From Thamnaconus septentrionalis (taxonomy: Eukaryota > Chordata > Actinopteri > Tetraodontiformes > Monacanthidae), in NCBI GenBank assembly GCA_009823395.1, contig CM020510.1, positions 19,416,273-19,480,272 on the forward strand: a stretch of DNA of 64,000 bases, read 5' to 3'. The translations under genes and the position numbers were made by a program. The notes beneath the pieces were generated by a model. The model did no database searches. It saw nothing but the letters and a program-made list of their open reading frames with translations, and was not told where the DNA came from. This document shows, one piece after another, positions 46,654 through 60,053 of this stretch (the stretch's first letter is position 1; every line of letters starts with the position of its first letter).

Positions 46654-47767
46654 CTCCCCCCAGCCCTCTCCAGTGCAGCTTGCACCGCCCCAGTCCTCCT
46701 TACATGGCTGCAAACCAATCAGAAGGCTTGGCAACCCAGTAATATTATATGTTGTTCTGCCCCCTCTCCACACACACACACACACAGACACACACACCAA
46801 TGTACAACAGAAATGTACGTCGCTCGGTTGGTTCCGTGCACAACATCTCACTGTCGTCCGAGGCACAGGCAACAAATGAAATCTGCGGCGTGAATGACGT
46901 GTTGGACGTGTCATTAAAACGCAATCAATTTGCAGCAAGTCAACATGTTGCTCGATTGTTCACGTTTTGTCTTTCTTCTCTAACCGTGCGCAGTCCCAAA
47001 GGAAAAACAGTGAAGGAACTAATGGCTCATTTGGATGAGAAAATCTATTAAATCTACAGATACAGCCACTCACGCTACCCCATGCAGCCTGGATCAGCAG
47101 AAACGAGCACTCTTGTCACAATTGCATGTGCACGCGTGCCCTGCTTTTTAATAGGCTGGAAAGGGGGGGGGGAAAAACCCCCAAAAAAAAAAAAAAAAAA
47201 GGAGATGGCGTTTGTCCACAGTTGGCATAACAACCGTCGCTGTTGTCGTGGCTTCCATTCATCCATGGGCAGGTTCAGAGGCCTCGACGCCACGAGCGAG
47301 TCATCATAACCGAGAAGAGAAGGAGAAAAAAAAAACAGCCGAGGCGAAAGTCATGCTTGTGGAGTTGTTTTCCCAAGGCGACACACCCAATGGCCCCCGC
47401 ACCAGTGTGTAAGATGAATGGAGAGCAAACTGGCAGGGGTCCAGGTGCTGAGTTGAATACCACAGCACTTGCATATGATTCCGAAAGCGGCATGGGCGGG
47501 TGACTCAAGCATGCCAGAGATGGGACAGAAAAAGAAAATGCATAAGCTCTAGTGAAAGTTGTCAGGGTGCGTTTGTTTTGCTTACGTCTCCCCAAATTCC
47601 ACAACTGTGGAAAATAAAAAAATCTTTTATCATGCGCAGTGCTTACCAAAAGTAGACCACTCCCCGGTGGAATGGTTAATACCTCAACTAGTGTAAACCA
47701 GCAGCATTGATCATTACCAAAACACACACACATATATGTGTGTGTATATATATATAAATATATGTTG

Positions 47768-47798
<31 letters not shown>

Positions 47799-48086
47799 GT
47801 GGCACATAGCAATTATATTTTCAATGCTAAATTATCATTCTTGCTGTTATCCATGAGTTTTCAAATGTACAGTTTTACAAACAAAACAAAAACAGACAAA
47901 AACTACAAACGTAGTGAACCGGCTCACGTTTAGGTCCAGAAAGATAAATGAAAATAACTGTTTAGTGTGTTATTTGCCAAAGAAATAAGATTTTTTTTTA
48001 CTTCTAACAAGTTTTTAAACACATTTCCCTAAATATTTATGTCCTCTCATTTTTAGCACAGGTAGTCAGATACATCTATAAAACAC

Positions 48087-48117
<31 letters not shown>

Positions 48118-51100
48118 GTGATTCTACAGCTGGTTGGCTGGAGCAGGAGGGGAAAACCACGACCACTTGAGCTTTCCATTGCTGCCCCTAATGTTCATGC
48201 ATACCATTTCTACATACTGGAAAAAATAATGTTGTTTGCATCTTGAAAGCTAAAGCGATGTTGTGTTTCCTGGGGTGGTGCAGTACAGCCTAAAATCAAT
48301 CTATGAAAAAATGTTGTCCTATTAAACTGCAACTTGGACACATTTGGACGTTCCATCAGATCTCCAGCAGTTCTCGGAGCTGGACTTTTAGTTGCAGTTC
48401 TTACAGCGACCACTGCAAAAAGCCTGTCCCACCACCTCAAAAAAAAAACATGCTCCACCTCTGCAAAAAAGTTCTACATCACTGTGTCCCAAACTTCATA
48501 CTATTGTACTAAATAGTGGTGGTTTGACTTTGTGAGTTGGCTCAAAAACAAAAATGTAGTGTGGAAAGTTTGACGCCTCACACCTTCAAATTATTGTGTT
48601 GGTGGTGTAGCAGAAGTGGAAGGCCATAATAGTGGCAGTAGCGTTCCGTCCTTGAGCGTTTGCTAGCTGTAGCGTGCTACCAACCTAAATTGGCTTCAGC
48701 GACAAATTTTAGGTGTCGTTTTTGTCTGCAATTCACTGTTTAAAAAAAAAAAAAGAAAGTTGTACAAGAAGAGGTGGGTTTTAAAAACATACTCACACTT
48801 CCAGTAGGGGGGGAAAACACTATTTGATGAATGCTGCCGATATTGGGGTGAGCGCGGCTCAAAATACAAGCGCCACACTGAGCAATCCCTGTAGTTGTGA
48901 GCGAAAGGTCACCCCTATTGCCACATCTGCCCCAGCTTCATAGTGCAGGAGAAACATCCAGCAAACATCTGACCAGATGTCCGTCGTACACAGTGAGGCG
49001 CTGGAGCGACCTGGTGTGATCCCGTCAGCTGACGGGGGTTAACGCTGGTCCCATGACAGAAGTAATGACCAGCAGACTGCCATGTGTTTGTGCGCTCGTG
49101 TGTGTCTGTGTGTGTCCTGGAGTGACACGCGCGTCCACCGCAGCCTGCGTGTGTTTCCGCTCGTCCCTCATGGAACGGGACGTGGACCCACCCACCTGCT
49201 CATCACCCCACCAGAGGTCCACCTATGAGCAGACGGCCAACACATCTGCTGAGCTTCCTATTGCTTTCCTCCCCCGTCGACCCGGCCCCCTCCGCTTCCT
49301 GCTCCTTTATGACGCCGGGAAAACCATCCAGCGGCCGATTTTTGGACAGAACGTCAACACAACTTTTTAAAACGATCAGTCGCTTCAATCAAGTCACAAG
49401 CGTCACAAGCGTCAGAGAAATGCGTCCCACGTGGCAGAGATTGTTTCCGTTGCCACTCGGGGTTTTGACGTCGTCCTGTCCGGACATCCCCGTTTTTCCT
49501 CGTGTCAGCGATTGATTTTTCGCCGGGAGTCGTTATGCCGGGGCTCCGCAAGTCGTAGCGTTGAAAAACTGATGCGCGTCAGGAGAAAGTCGCAGCCAGC
49601 GTCTGCTCCCCGTTCGCTACGTAATGTAAAAGACAGATTTCTCTTTTTTTTCTCTCTCCCTCTCTCTCGAAGCAAACTACTTCTTGCGTGAGGAGAGAAG
49701 GCTGAAGGCAAGGAGTCCAACTAAAACTAAGACAGTCTCGCCTGACATGTTCAAATTGAAAAAGAGCAACTGAGTGAAGATGAGCTCATAACAAATGACA
49801 TGGAAATACAGACATGCAGAAGAGAACAGAGGTGAAAACATTGTACAGTCCGTTCGCACTTGTTGTGACAGCAGCAAATTGGATGGCAAAACCTTTTTTT
49901 CGGAAATCCACACCGAACCATTTTGCCTTTCACATTCTTCTTGGCGAGGATGTCAACTAAGAAGGGCTTCTCTCATGAAACCCCCCTCGCTGGAATGGAA
50001 ATAATGAGTCCTCTTTTTTTTTTCTCTCTCTCTCTCTTTCCCCCCCCCGATGTCTCCAGAGTCAGGTCACTCTCTGGGATGGTCATTAGCAACAAACAGA
50101 GTCAAGCGAGCAACCGGCACTGCAGTATACAGTTTGTTTGTGTTCATCGCAAGTCCTGTCGCTGTCACAACAGTCAACCAGCTCATCACGTCCAGTGTTT
50201 TCTCAACATGGAGCAGCTCTGCTTCCTTTTCTAGCTGGGATTCCACTTAGCACCGAAATACCGACGACAGTCTCTTTGTTGCATCTTGCTGCTACCGCTA
50301 GTGACGCATGCTAAAGCCGTGTGTCCTTGTTTTGTTTTGTTTTTGTTTGGAGGTTGCATGGTAGATCACTTAATACTACATGATAACGCCATTACACCTG
50401 ATAGAATTACTTTAAATCAATTTGTTTTTTTCCACAGAACATTCTTCAGCATGTCTTTTTTCTAGAACACAAGGCGACTGTCACAAGTTTCACTGCAGTA
50501 CAAACGCAAACTGAACCAAATTGTCATACTGACATTTAGCCAAAGTGCTTTGCACACGGCACTGCCACACATCAACAGTAAACCTGTAAACTGGTGTCGT
50601 GGTATCGGCGCATATTCTATGAGTACGGCTTCTCAACTTCTACGACTAAAGTCCTCAACCCTGGTGTCGGAACCGAGACCTGATACCGGTATTGGTATGG
50701 GTGCATCCCCAGCTAGGTTATATGATAGTAGATGTGATTACATCTTTTTTCTGCCAACAAGTACGCCGTGCTTCTGGGTATTTATTTCAAATCATTTTTT
50801 CTTTTTTGTGGGCGGTACAGTTGAAACCCACCTCTCTTCTATTTCTGTCCCATGGAGGGTTGTGGGAGGTGGGTCAAAGAGTCGTTTGGGTGTAAGGTTA
50901 AAGGTCAACCCTGAGGAGGGTTAGAGGAGTGAGCGAGCGGCCATGGGTTCGCCAGTTTGCTTCACCGTCGGTTGGTGCAAAATGTTGTAAGATGTCTTGT
51001 TAGAAATTAGCCGTCTGACCTCGTTGGGTTGGGTTGGGTGAATTGAAAGCAAGTGCGTCATCTGTTGGCGACCAGAACAGGTTTGGTGGCCGAGGTGAAA

Positions 51101-51487
51101 GCAAGTGCCTCATCTGTTGGCGACCAGAACAGGTTTGGTGGCCGAGGTGATAAGCAAGTGCGTCATCTGTTGGCGACCAGAACAGGTTTGGTGGCCGAGG
51201 TGCGCGCTGTGTAATGGTTCAAGTCTCCAACCGCCTTTGTGAAGCACATTCCGCGTCATGTATGAACTATAATAACTATTTTTGGCACAACAGGGCAGGT
51301 TAATCTCGACCAGACCAAACAACTTACCAAGTCAGTTGAATAAATACATGGATCCACCCACAGTCCCCTCGCCTTCCGTTCACACGAGGTCCAGACCTCC
51401 TTAGACTGTTACCATCATTCTGTCTGTCCAGTGAAACCAACCGGCTTTCCCACTATTGGAATTCTCCTACTCTGCCAGCAACTTTCT

Positions 51488-51575
<88 letters not shown>

Positions 51576-53535
51576 CGGGCGGGGAGGCGGAAGGGAAACT
51601 GGTTAGACGTGGAAATCCTGAACTACGTCACTGTTTGCACTGCTAGCAAACAAAGATTGTGCTCAGAAGAGAGGCGTTTGAAGAAAGGTGTGGAAGCACA
51701 CCTCTCAACTGGAAGTTGGTCTAGCGAGAGTTTCCATATGGGGGACTTTGGTGTCTGAGCCTTGTTTGAAATGCGTCTGAGATGCTTGTCAGTGACACTA
51801 TTAAACACTTTTGAGATGGACATTTGAGTGTTGTGGGCCGTTTTTAGTTTTTTGGATCAAATTGCCTGAGCCCAGCACCTCTACATATAACTTATATTAC
51901 TTAAAATGAACGTTCTTATTTGAGAGTGCGTGTTGCCATCCATTTTCTTGTGTCTGGCATAATAATGCGCCGAACGTCAGCGTTGTGTTTTTGGGGAGCG
52001 ACTGCGAGATGGGAAGCGGCCATAACCGGAGCTGTAGGTTGCACAGCCGAGTGCTTCGAGCTTCGACTGAGCGAGCCTGCAAAACAAAATCTCGAACCAA
52101 AGAGGGAGATGTAAAACTATACACTGCAACCATGCCATGCTGATATTTAGACCTCGGCTAGAAGCCACAGCCTGTTTTCATTCACGTATTCACGAGCGCA
52201 GCATGTTGACTCGCACGTAGAGGCGTAGCTCTAAATATAGCTGCGTTGGCGTCGGGGGTTTATTCCATCTGTGGTTCACCTGTGAGAACAGTGGGAGTAT
52301 TGGTAATCAAACTGCGACGGGGAAATGAACGAAGCTGCGCCCGTCTGGTGTGGTGACAGGCATGATTCAGCTTGACTCCGCCGCTGATTAGATCTGTGTG
52401 TCTGCTTTTCAACTTGTGTGCGCCTCAGCTTTTGCGAGTGGAAAAACCGGCAGCGTTTTACGCTGAAAGCCCTCCAAAATGAGCACACAGAGGCGGGGGC
52501 AAGTGCGTCTATGTCGAAATGACGCTTTTGTACACGTTGTACTTTCCCGAGCGTTTGAGCAACGCAAGGCGGAATTAAAAATGATAAAATAAAATAAAAA
52601 AAACCTTGAAAACGGGCTTGCAAAACGAATTGTATAATTGGAACGAGTTCACCGCTGCGGACGCGTTACATAGTCGGCTTCGATTATGCGGTTGACGTGA
52701 CATATTAAACAGTCGTTCTGTAACAAGAAGATGGTAAATGATGATGCGCGCGACTGGCTGCCTCTTTCGCAACGTCTTTTTAATGCCGACCTCACCGCCT
52801 GTATTTGGACCCGGGGTTTTGCTTTCATAACCCCCCCCCCCCCACCCTCCCTCCCCGCTGCCTTCGCTCCCAAGGTATCATCCCGTTAACGGCCCTGTTT
52901 ACGATACTCTCCCAACACCTTGGCGCCCAGCGATTCCCCACTTTGGAAGTGGGACGGAGAGGTCCCTCCCCACAGTTTTAGACGACGTCTAATGAGCCTC
53001 TGGGGAGAAGCGGCACGGTGGGGGGGGGATTAAAGAGAGAGAAAAAAAAAAAACCTCCAACACCTTGTTTTTCAGCCCTTTCCCCCGGTTAGCGCAAGCG
53101 GCTCAGCGTGCAGGTTGACGCTCAAAGGTTCAGCGGCCCTGACCCGAGGTGGACAGTTTTTTTGCTGTGCTGTCCATTGTGTCCCGTTACAAAAGGCGGC
53201 AGCGTGCGCAAGCTATCCGGCTAAAAACACACTGGGATTTCATTTTGACTTCTTTTTCTTTTTTTTTTTCCCCACCTTGACATGCCAGCTGGATCGACAC
53301 ACTGACCTTTTTGGGGTTGCTTTGCAGTTTGGCAGGGTGTTTGTGCTGTTTGGCTTCAGCCTCATTGTGTGTCACGGCGCACCCAGTGAGCGGCCAGGCC
53401 CATCGGAGCGCGATAAGATAGCGTATGGTGTGTGGTTTCAATGCCGCCGGCAAATATATAACATCATAAAATAAAAGGTGACCACCATAAACCCATAAAG
53501 AGTCTTATATATACTGATGGTTATGTGACCCAACA

Positions 53536-53573
<38 letters not shown>

Positions 53574-56270
53574 TGTGTGTGTGCATGCGTGTGAGAGAGA
53601 AATAGATAAGGGACGTGGTTATGGAAGTGCAAACACACACATGTGCGCCACCATCTCACGTGCAGATTCTGTCTTATTGTAGAAATAAACTGGAAATGCC
53701 TCTCGTCTGCTCTGAGCTAAGCTTTAAAAAAAACAAAAAATTAAAAAAAGGCTTTATTTTTTTAAAGAAGCAAAAAGAAAAGTCATTTGGCTTGTTTGCA
53801 GAGCAAACTTTCATTTTTTCAAAGTATTTTTCCCCTGATATACTGACTTGCCTGATGGACTGAGGGGCGATGAGGTCGCGCCGCTACTGTTTTTCGCCTC
53901 GCGCGCTCGCCAGTTTGTGCTCCGTTTGTGTTGGGAAGGCTCGTCCTTCCGTTGACACGGCGCTTGTTTGCTTTGCTGAATGGGCCTGAATGCTGAATGC
54001 TTTCGCCGCGGTGGCCGTGATTGTTCGCCAACAATGCTCAGCGCGCCTCTGGTTCCAGCACGGCCAGCCGGGAGGGACTGGAACAGCGGGCCGCTCAAAT
54101 CACTGTTGTTTTAGCGCTCCTGCCTTGGAATTTGAAGAGAAATAACTGTTGAAATGAATGATTTGAATTGGCTTTATGTGGAGGCTGCAAACAGAAGGTT
54201 AAATCAGCTGTTTTTCTGGAGAGCGGCTCGCCCTCGTTCGTTATCTCACCTTCTCTGAACTGCGGGGTTTGATGCCAAATACACACACGGCCTGTAGCTC
54301 TCAGCTCCACGAGAAATGCAGAAAACCTGCCTCTGTGGGTTGCGGTACATTAAAGAAAGTGCGCCACAACGCACAGTTCTGGAACAGTGCCCTTGGTGAT
54401 GTCACAACGGGCAGTTGTATCTCTTCTCTCTGGTTAGTGACAAGACCCCTGGCCTGGTTAAAAGTCCAACAAAGCAGAAACAAAGCTTCTAAAAGGCTTT
54501 TTTTTTCCTGCAGCGTTTTATAATTCCGTGATCTTAAAAGTTGTAAAGATTTTAAAGTTGAAAAGGTCTTGACTGGGATTATATACTCCTGGTCCATTGA
54601 ACACGGCAGCTTTGACGGTAACGAGCCGAGAACTCCAGAACGCTCTGCCTTGTTTCGCCCCCAAAGTCTTGCCGAGGGTGCGACCGAGGCTGCTGAGTGT
54701 GACGGGGTCAGTGGGTGTCAGTGCCTGCTGAGAGCTGGCTGGACAAACTGTTTTTGGTACAAACACGTTTTGTGTGGCAGAATTTCAACCCGCAGCCGCA
54801 GCTGCTGAATACCCGCCGCTGTCACAGCACATCAAACTCAGGACGAAACTCTCTCTCCTTGTGTAACCCTCCGCGCCGAGGTCGGGAGATATTTGCTCTG
54901 CGTTTACTCTCTGTCTTTTTTCTTCTCTACAATTGAGACGAATCCGGAGCGCTCGCGCTGCCATCTTGTGGCAGCACCGGCACCTTCCGCGCTTTTCATT
55001 CACAACGACGTTCATTCACAACGACGTTTATACAACGCGGTTCAAACATTACAGTGAATTGCAATACCGTCGTCACGGCTGATGAAAGGTTCCGACATAC
55101 CGTCGTGATAGCTGGACACCTTGTGCTACTGCAGAAACGGAAAAAAAAACATTGTTTAAATTAATTTGTTAGAAGAAGGCCTTTATAAGTGATGTATATT
55201 GTGTTGGAGAAAGAGTGAGTGAGTGAATGTTTCATATCACATAAATGCAATATTGAATTACTGAATTGGAAGGTCTTTGTAATCTGTGTATGTTCAATAT
55301 TGTATTGTAACATTGTGGAAAAGCCCAACCAGGGACTGCAGTTGAGAATTAGCGTTAGCTATAAACTCTATGCATCACATCAGCTGCTAGCCCGTAACTA
55401 TGTTTGAATTCATTGTCGCTGACAAATAGATAAAATAAAGTGATAAAAATAAATACAAAAAATAAAAATAAAATAAAATTTCCACAAAAAAATCAAACTT
55501 GCAAACAATGGACAAGGTAGATTTAGTAGATTTCCGTTTATTACAGTGGTTCTGTTCAGTGTCCTGTTGACACCATATCATATTCCACAGTTGCCTGAAC
55601 CCAAGTTCAATTTCACAGTGAGGAAAAGAAGATCAGACTTGTACAGTATAAATAGAAAAATAAACTTTAAACTTTTTAAAGTTTTTTAAAGTTTAAATAG
55701 ACCAATGTATAAGAGTAGTAGAAAAATAGTGTTGGATGTATACGTAGCGTTATAAATACATGTTCACCCAAAAGCGAAAAAAACCTATCCTAACCTATCC
55801 TGACCTATCCCAGTGTGACGTCAACTCTGTCTGAAGTGCGTCAATCCCAACGCACCTCTCCAACTGGTCTCTCTGTCCTTCCGCAGGTGGTCACCTGCTT
55901 CGGCCTGTCCGTGCTGTCGGGCCGCTACGTGGGCTTCGCCGTGGTGGCGCTGCTGGTGGAGCTCAACTCGGTGTTCCTCCACCTGCGGCAGCTGCTGCGC
56001 ATGGCCAACATGGCCAAGGGCACGCCGTACCGCGTCAACAGCATCATCAACCTGGGCACGTACGTGGTGTTCCGGATCAACACGCTGGCCTGGATGACCC
56101 GCTGGCTGGTGCTCAACAGGGACAACGTGCCGCTGCTGGCCTACACGCTGGGCAGCGTGGGCATGGCCATCATGACCGCCATGAACATCGTCCTGTTCTA
56201 CCGTCTGCTCAGGAGCGACTTCCTGAAGAGCAGCACCACGCGGGAGGCCAAGAAGGAGAAGGAGACGTAG
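37967..56270 (+). CDS. tlcd2: TLC domain-containing protein 2 (TLCD2-like)
   Basis: Four exons: 37967-38145, 38641-38723, 41318-41400 and 55887-56270 (729 nt, 242 aa), with phases that join perfectly. The product is a multi-pass membrane protein of the TRAM-LAG1-CLN8 family. Matches to TLCD2 include ARRNAWKWRNIATSFVHSF near the N-terminus, HPQMAEDLIE, the GYFIYDFFDMLFNQ and HHLVVVTC core, SGRYVGFAVVALLVELNSVF, and a lysine-rich tail. TLCD1/TLCD2 proteins limit polyunsaturated phospholipid content and so control membrane fluidity; that role is known for the family and inferred here. TLCD1 is the alternative, but LSGxYVGF and LELNS favour TLCD2. Intron 3 is 14.5 kb in an otherwise compact region. 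The nearest AATAAA is at 56409-56414. Confidence 0.87.
38194..38231 (+). repeat. (CA)n microsatellite in tlcd2 intron 1
   Basis: About 19 uninterrupted CA units starting 48 bases after the exon 1 donor. Confidence 0.93.
40412..40725 (+). mobile_element. L2-like LINE 3' end in tlcd2 intron 2
   Basis: Long match to the fish L2-type tail: GGAGTTTGCATGTTCTCCCT, CCTCCCACAGTCCAAAAACA, TGCGATGAACTGGCGACTTG, GGCTCCAGCAGACCCCCGTG and a terminal (ATGA)n tract. No reverse-transcriptase frame is present, so this is a 5'-truncated copy. Confidence 0.75.
45835..46250. mobile_element. hAT-like MITE in tlcd2 intron 3
   Basis: A 416-bp element with ends TAGGGATG and CATCCCGA and many ATCGATTAA motifs on both arms. 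It is flanked by the near-identical 8-bp repeats GTCCTTAC (45827-45834) and GTCCGTAC (46251-46258). The target length fits hAT. No transposase. Confidence 0.7.
47721..47793 (+). repeat. Compound (CA)n/(TA)n microsatellite
   Basis: A run of ACACAC, then TATATGTGTGTG, then alternating TA to 47793. Likely mutable. Confidence 0.9.
48088..48117 (+). repeat. (ATG)n triplet repeat
   Basis: About ten ATG/GAT units in tlcd2 intron 3. Confidence 0.9.
51045..51201 (+). repeat. Three-copy 52-bp minisatellite
   Basis: Units at 51045-51096, 51097-51148 and 51149-51201 each contain CATCTGTTGGCGACCAGAAC and AGGTTTGGTGGCCGAGGT. They differ by a single base within the unit and by the GAAAGC/GATAAGC start. 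This is a direct tandem array without spacers, so it is not CRISPR-like. Confidence 0.92.
51491..51573 (+). repeat. (GT)n microsatellite
   Basis: About 41 perfect GT units, the longest dinucleotide run in the window. Confidence 0.95.
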
Positions 56271-59069
56271 AGACGCCGCGGACTGTGAAGACGTTTGCCC
56301 CCGTCGTGTTTAAAGGGAAGGTTAAACTTCGATAAGTCATCTAGTCCTAAATGAAAAAAAGAAAAACGCCCCCAAAAAAAGAGAAGTTAATATAATCAAA
56401 AGCCCTGCAATAAATGCCTTAATTTCCCCAGAAGATGCCGCTGAACCCACATTCTAAAATGTCCAAAAAAAAGAAAAGAAAAAAAAGAAAAGCAAACTGG
56501 TTTTGTTAACTGTCACAACTGCCTTTTTTTATGAAACCAATCGGCAGACGCAGTGGCCTAAACTCACTTTCCTCCTTCTGTGTGGGCCATCCAGTCACAC
56601 TTAAGTGCCATTCGAGCTGCACACGGATGCCACGGCAGAGGATCCACTGTGTCGTCCCCATAAATGCTGCCCAGACTCAGGACCAACTGAAGTGACGTCC
56701 ACCTCCACCGACGCGTGTCTACACATTTCTCCCAGAATAGCATCAAAAAAAACTACAAAGAAAATAGCCTCGCAATATTATTCACATATATTGCATACAT
56801 CCTATACTTAGAGGGGTTATCGGAATCCGTGTTTACCAGTTAGAGCTAGAGTCTTGCAAATTGCTATGGCTTCAGGTGCAAGTCATCCTATTTTTTGTTT
56901 GTGTTTTCTGTTTACCAAATCTCCTCAACTAAAACCGCCTGCTACCTCAAGAGAGCGTATAACTATCCTTTTACCTCATTTTAATGCAAGCTTCTTCTTC
57001 TTTTTTGCTGTTAACATTTTTGCTCGGCTCTTTGCAAGTAGACCCTTTATTTTATATGAAAATAAGAATATACAGCGTTTGTCTGTATAGGAAAGACATC
57101 CGACGGAAGGGAGGAGAAAGGAGGACGGAGTGGCACGCAAAAAAAATAACAAAATGGTTTGCAGCATATTTTTCAACCAGGCAAATTTTTTATTTTATAT
57201 TTCAGCAAACTCCTGTGAAGAATGAAGAAGAAGAAAAAATCGGTCTGAATAAATCAATATATCTGATTTCTTGTTCAAAACGCCCTGTCTGTTGACTGAG
57301 TCCTCGACAGTTAATATAAGAGGACCCAAATATTGTTTTGTTTTTCACTTCATCTGCCTATCGATTGATTACTGTGACAGAAGTCAAACCTGTACTAGGA
57401 AAAAAAAAAAAAAAAACCTAAGCGCCCAGAGGGAGTCGATGATGAAGTTCATTAAATGTCTTTGCTTGTATCAGATGTACGAAACAAGCTCAGCAACTGT
57501 AAATCACGGTTAAAAATTGATGCTTTGTGCTCTGTGCTTCTTCCCTGGACCAGCAGGCGGTTGTGTGATTTGTAGCTTGCCGTGGGAACTTTCACAGACA
57601 CAAGTGGTAATGCTTTATTTTGGCCTGCGGGGGGCAGCACACTGCCTTCCTTCGCCCTTGACAGCGACCACAGAGATACACCTCGTGCAAAATTCAACTT
57701 CCAGAGGTCTGCGATGGAGCAAACGGGTGTGAGACCCGTGAATGTGACAGACTCACAACTCACACACAAAACAGCTTCGACAAACAAGGCTGCCTAAACC
57801 TTTGGCTTGCATCGTGGTGTTTGAGAAAAGAATTATTGCCGTTTGTGTTTTCTGTCAGTGATAATTTTTTGTACGGTTATTGTCCGGGGCTAAATTGTAA
57901 ATATGTAATTAATTTGTGCTCAAGAGAAATTGTGTTAATTAACGATGGAAGTGAAACAGAATAACAACTTTTTTTGTTTTGTTTTGTTTTTTTTGAAGAA
58001 TTTGTTAACGTCGTAAACGTGTCCGTCATGCTTGGTGTGGCGTCGTGCCTCTTCGGGTTGTGGGGTTTTTTTTTTATGGCAGGTTTTCTACTTCTTGCAT
58101 TCATCGGCTCATGGCTCAAATAGCCAAAATGAGGCGCTGCCCAGTGACGTCATGAACTAACGAGCCACGGTTTTGAGTGAACGGCCATGAACGCGCTTGT
58201 CACTGGCTGAACACCTAAAGTGGGCCGTGGGCACCAGAACACGTTCTCAGGTCTGCCCTTGTTAAAATCTGCAGACAACACTAGACCTAATAAAGCACTG
58301 ATTGGGGGAAAGGCAGTACACGTATGATCATTGCATGTTGCCTTCGATGAGATTGAGAGTGACTCCCTTCTATTTTTTAATGAATGTTGATCTGAATGTT
58401 TGTTCCGCTTCTGTAAATCTCCAGGGCAGCTTAATCGTTGTTTTTTCTTGTCGTGAAGTCAATGGAAGTTCTTTTTGTTTTTTTTTTTTTTTTTTTTTTA
58501 ATATATATTAACAACCAGGCTAATAGTTGTCATGTCAAGACTGTGCTGATGTCAAAGTTGTGTAATGTTGGACATGTGGATTTTCGTTGCTTTGTGATGA
58601 AACAGCTAAAGGAGGTACTCCATGCCAGAAACGAGCTAGTAAAAGAGTTCCTCTCTCTCTCTCAGCACTCCCGTTCACAGAGGAGATTATGGGGAGGCAT
58701 GTCTCACGCAGAGTCGTGCTCCTTCTCATGCACATTTCATATGTCGCATGAATGTATGGCTTCATATTTTTAGTAGCTTTATTTACTAAAAAACAAATGA
58801 GGAAAAAAAAAGATCCCTATCCTCACTATGTAATCCATTTTACTGCCTTTACGTATGCCTTGCTTTTGCTTCGATAAGTGAAAACCATTATGACCTACCT
58901 ATACAGCCGACAAATATTCTGACAACTTTGAATACTACTGTGCAACGCTGTCAAGGATGTCCACATGGTGGAACAATGAAGCCACTCACACTCAGGAATA
59001 TTAGTCATCTCCTTTATTCAGAGCAATGAACTGTCACACTTCACAGACACTTATTCCTCAAGGTGTTTG

Positions 59070-59104
<35 letters not shown>

Positions 59105-60053
59105 ATATATATATATATATATATGACAGTTATTTTACATGTTTTGACATATGCTTTTGTAATTGAAACACCAATTTGTATGTTTATATAACAGCATAAT
59201 TTTGTTTAATGTGGTAATAAAGATCAAATGAATATGTGTTTTGTTTGCTGTTGTTTCCATATAGCGAGTTGTAAAATTGGCTAAAGTTGCAATGGAGCCA
59301 GTTCTCTGAAATTTCCAAGTCTTGCAAACAGTCTCCTTTTCTGATTGACAACTGCAGGAAGCAACTGATGCAAGCTGTGCAGCGTGGGTGCTGCAGCAGT
59401 GGCAGTTTAATTCGAACCGGGCAGCATTTTTTACCTCCCAAGAGCTGGATTTAACAAAAAAAACAGCACTGTGGGGTTTTTCTCTGTTCACGCACGAATC
59501 CCTTTAAATGGATACAAAGTCCAAAGCTGCTGCTACCTGCCTCATTTAGCAGTTTAAGAGAAATCTCATTGGTTGAGTGCCTCCCCCAAACAAATGTTGT
59601 TGTTTTTTATAGGCTCTGTACCAGGTGGATATGTAAAATTAAACAGGTTTAGTATGTTTCAGTGTTATGTGATTGCAATTTGCATGTAACGAAACCAAAG
59701 TTCACCATCACTGGTGCTGTGTACCGTGGTGCATTTAAATTTAAATGTACTTCCTCTCAAAGATAGACAAGCATAGCCACAGAATACTCTGCTCTAACAG
59801 TATCAAATGACCTTTGACCCCACTGGTACCACGTGACATTAGGATTTATTTATTTATTTTTAAGGCTGAATGGTCGATGCTTGTGGAATTTCACCTCTCG
59901 GTCCGCCGGCCTCACCACCAGGCTGTTTCTGCCTCTGTCCGTGGTGCTGAAATCACGAGGACGCGGGGAGCCTTCCCACCTTCTTGTTTCGCTTCCCTCT
60001 CCACAGCAATCGCTCGCCTTGTTTACGTCCTTCATTGACAGCGCCCGGCTCCT
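56271..60053. other. tlcd2 3' UTR and downstream intergenic DNA
   Basis: The tlcd2 3' UTR starts here; AATAAA occurs at 56409-56414 and again at several later points (for example near 57245 and 58287), so the end is uncertain. A T-run of about 23 at 58477-58499 and a (TA)n tract at 59070-59124 are present. No other gene is recognised. Confidence 0.5.
59070..59124 (+). repeat. (TA)n microsatellite
   Basis: Two TA runs separated by ATGTATGTATG. Confidence 0.92.

Larger units (their letters stand above)
41401..55886. other. Large tlcd2 intron 3 with no recognised gene
   Basis: 14,486 bp without any exon, RNA gene or conserved domain that can be supported. It holds a hAT-like element (45835-46250), a (TA)n/(CA)n tract (47721-47793), a GAT/ATG triplet tract (48088-48117), a 52-bp minisatellite (51045-51201) and a long (GT)n (51491-51573). 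The open frames of 60-180 codons here are simple-repeat or chance frames. Confidence 0.6.

Noticed and set aside
47275..47805. 176-codon minus-strand frame
   Set aside because: Its N-terminal part translates a (TA)n/(CA)n microsatellite, and the rest shows no domain.
51045..51201. Possible CRISPR-like or regulatory array
   Set aside because: The units are contiguous with no spacers, in a vertebrate intron. It is an ordinary minisatellite.
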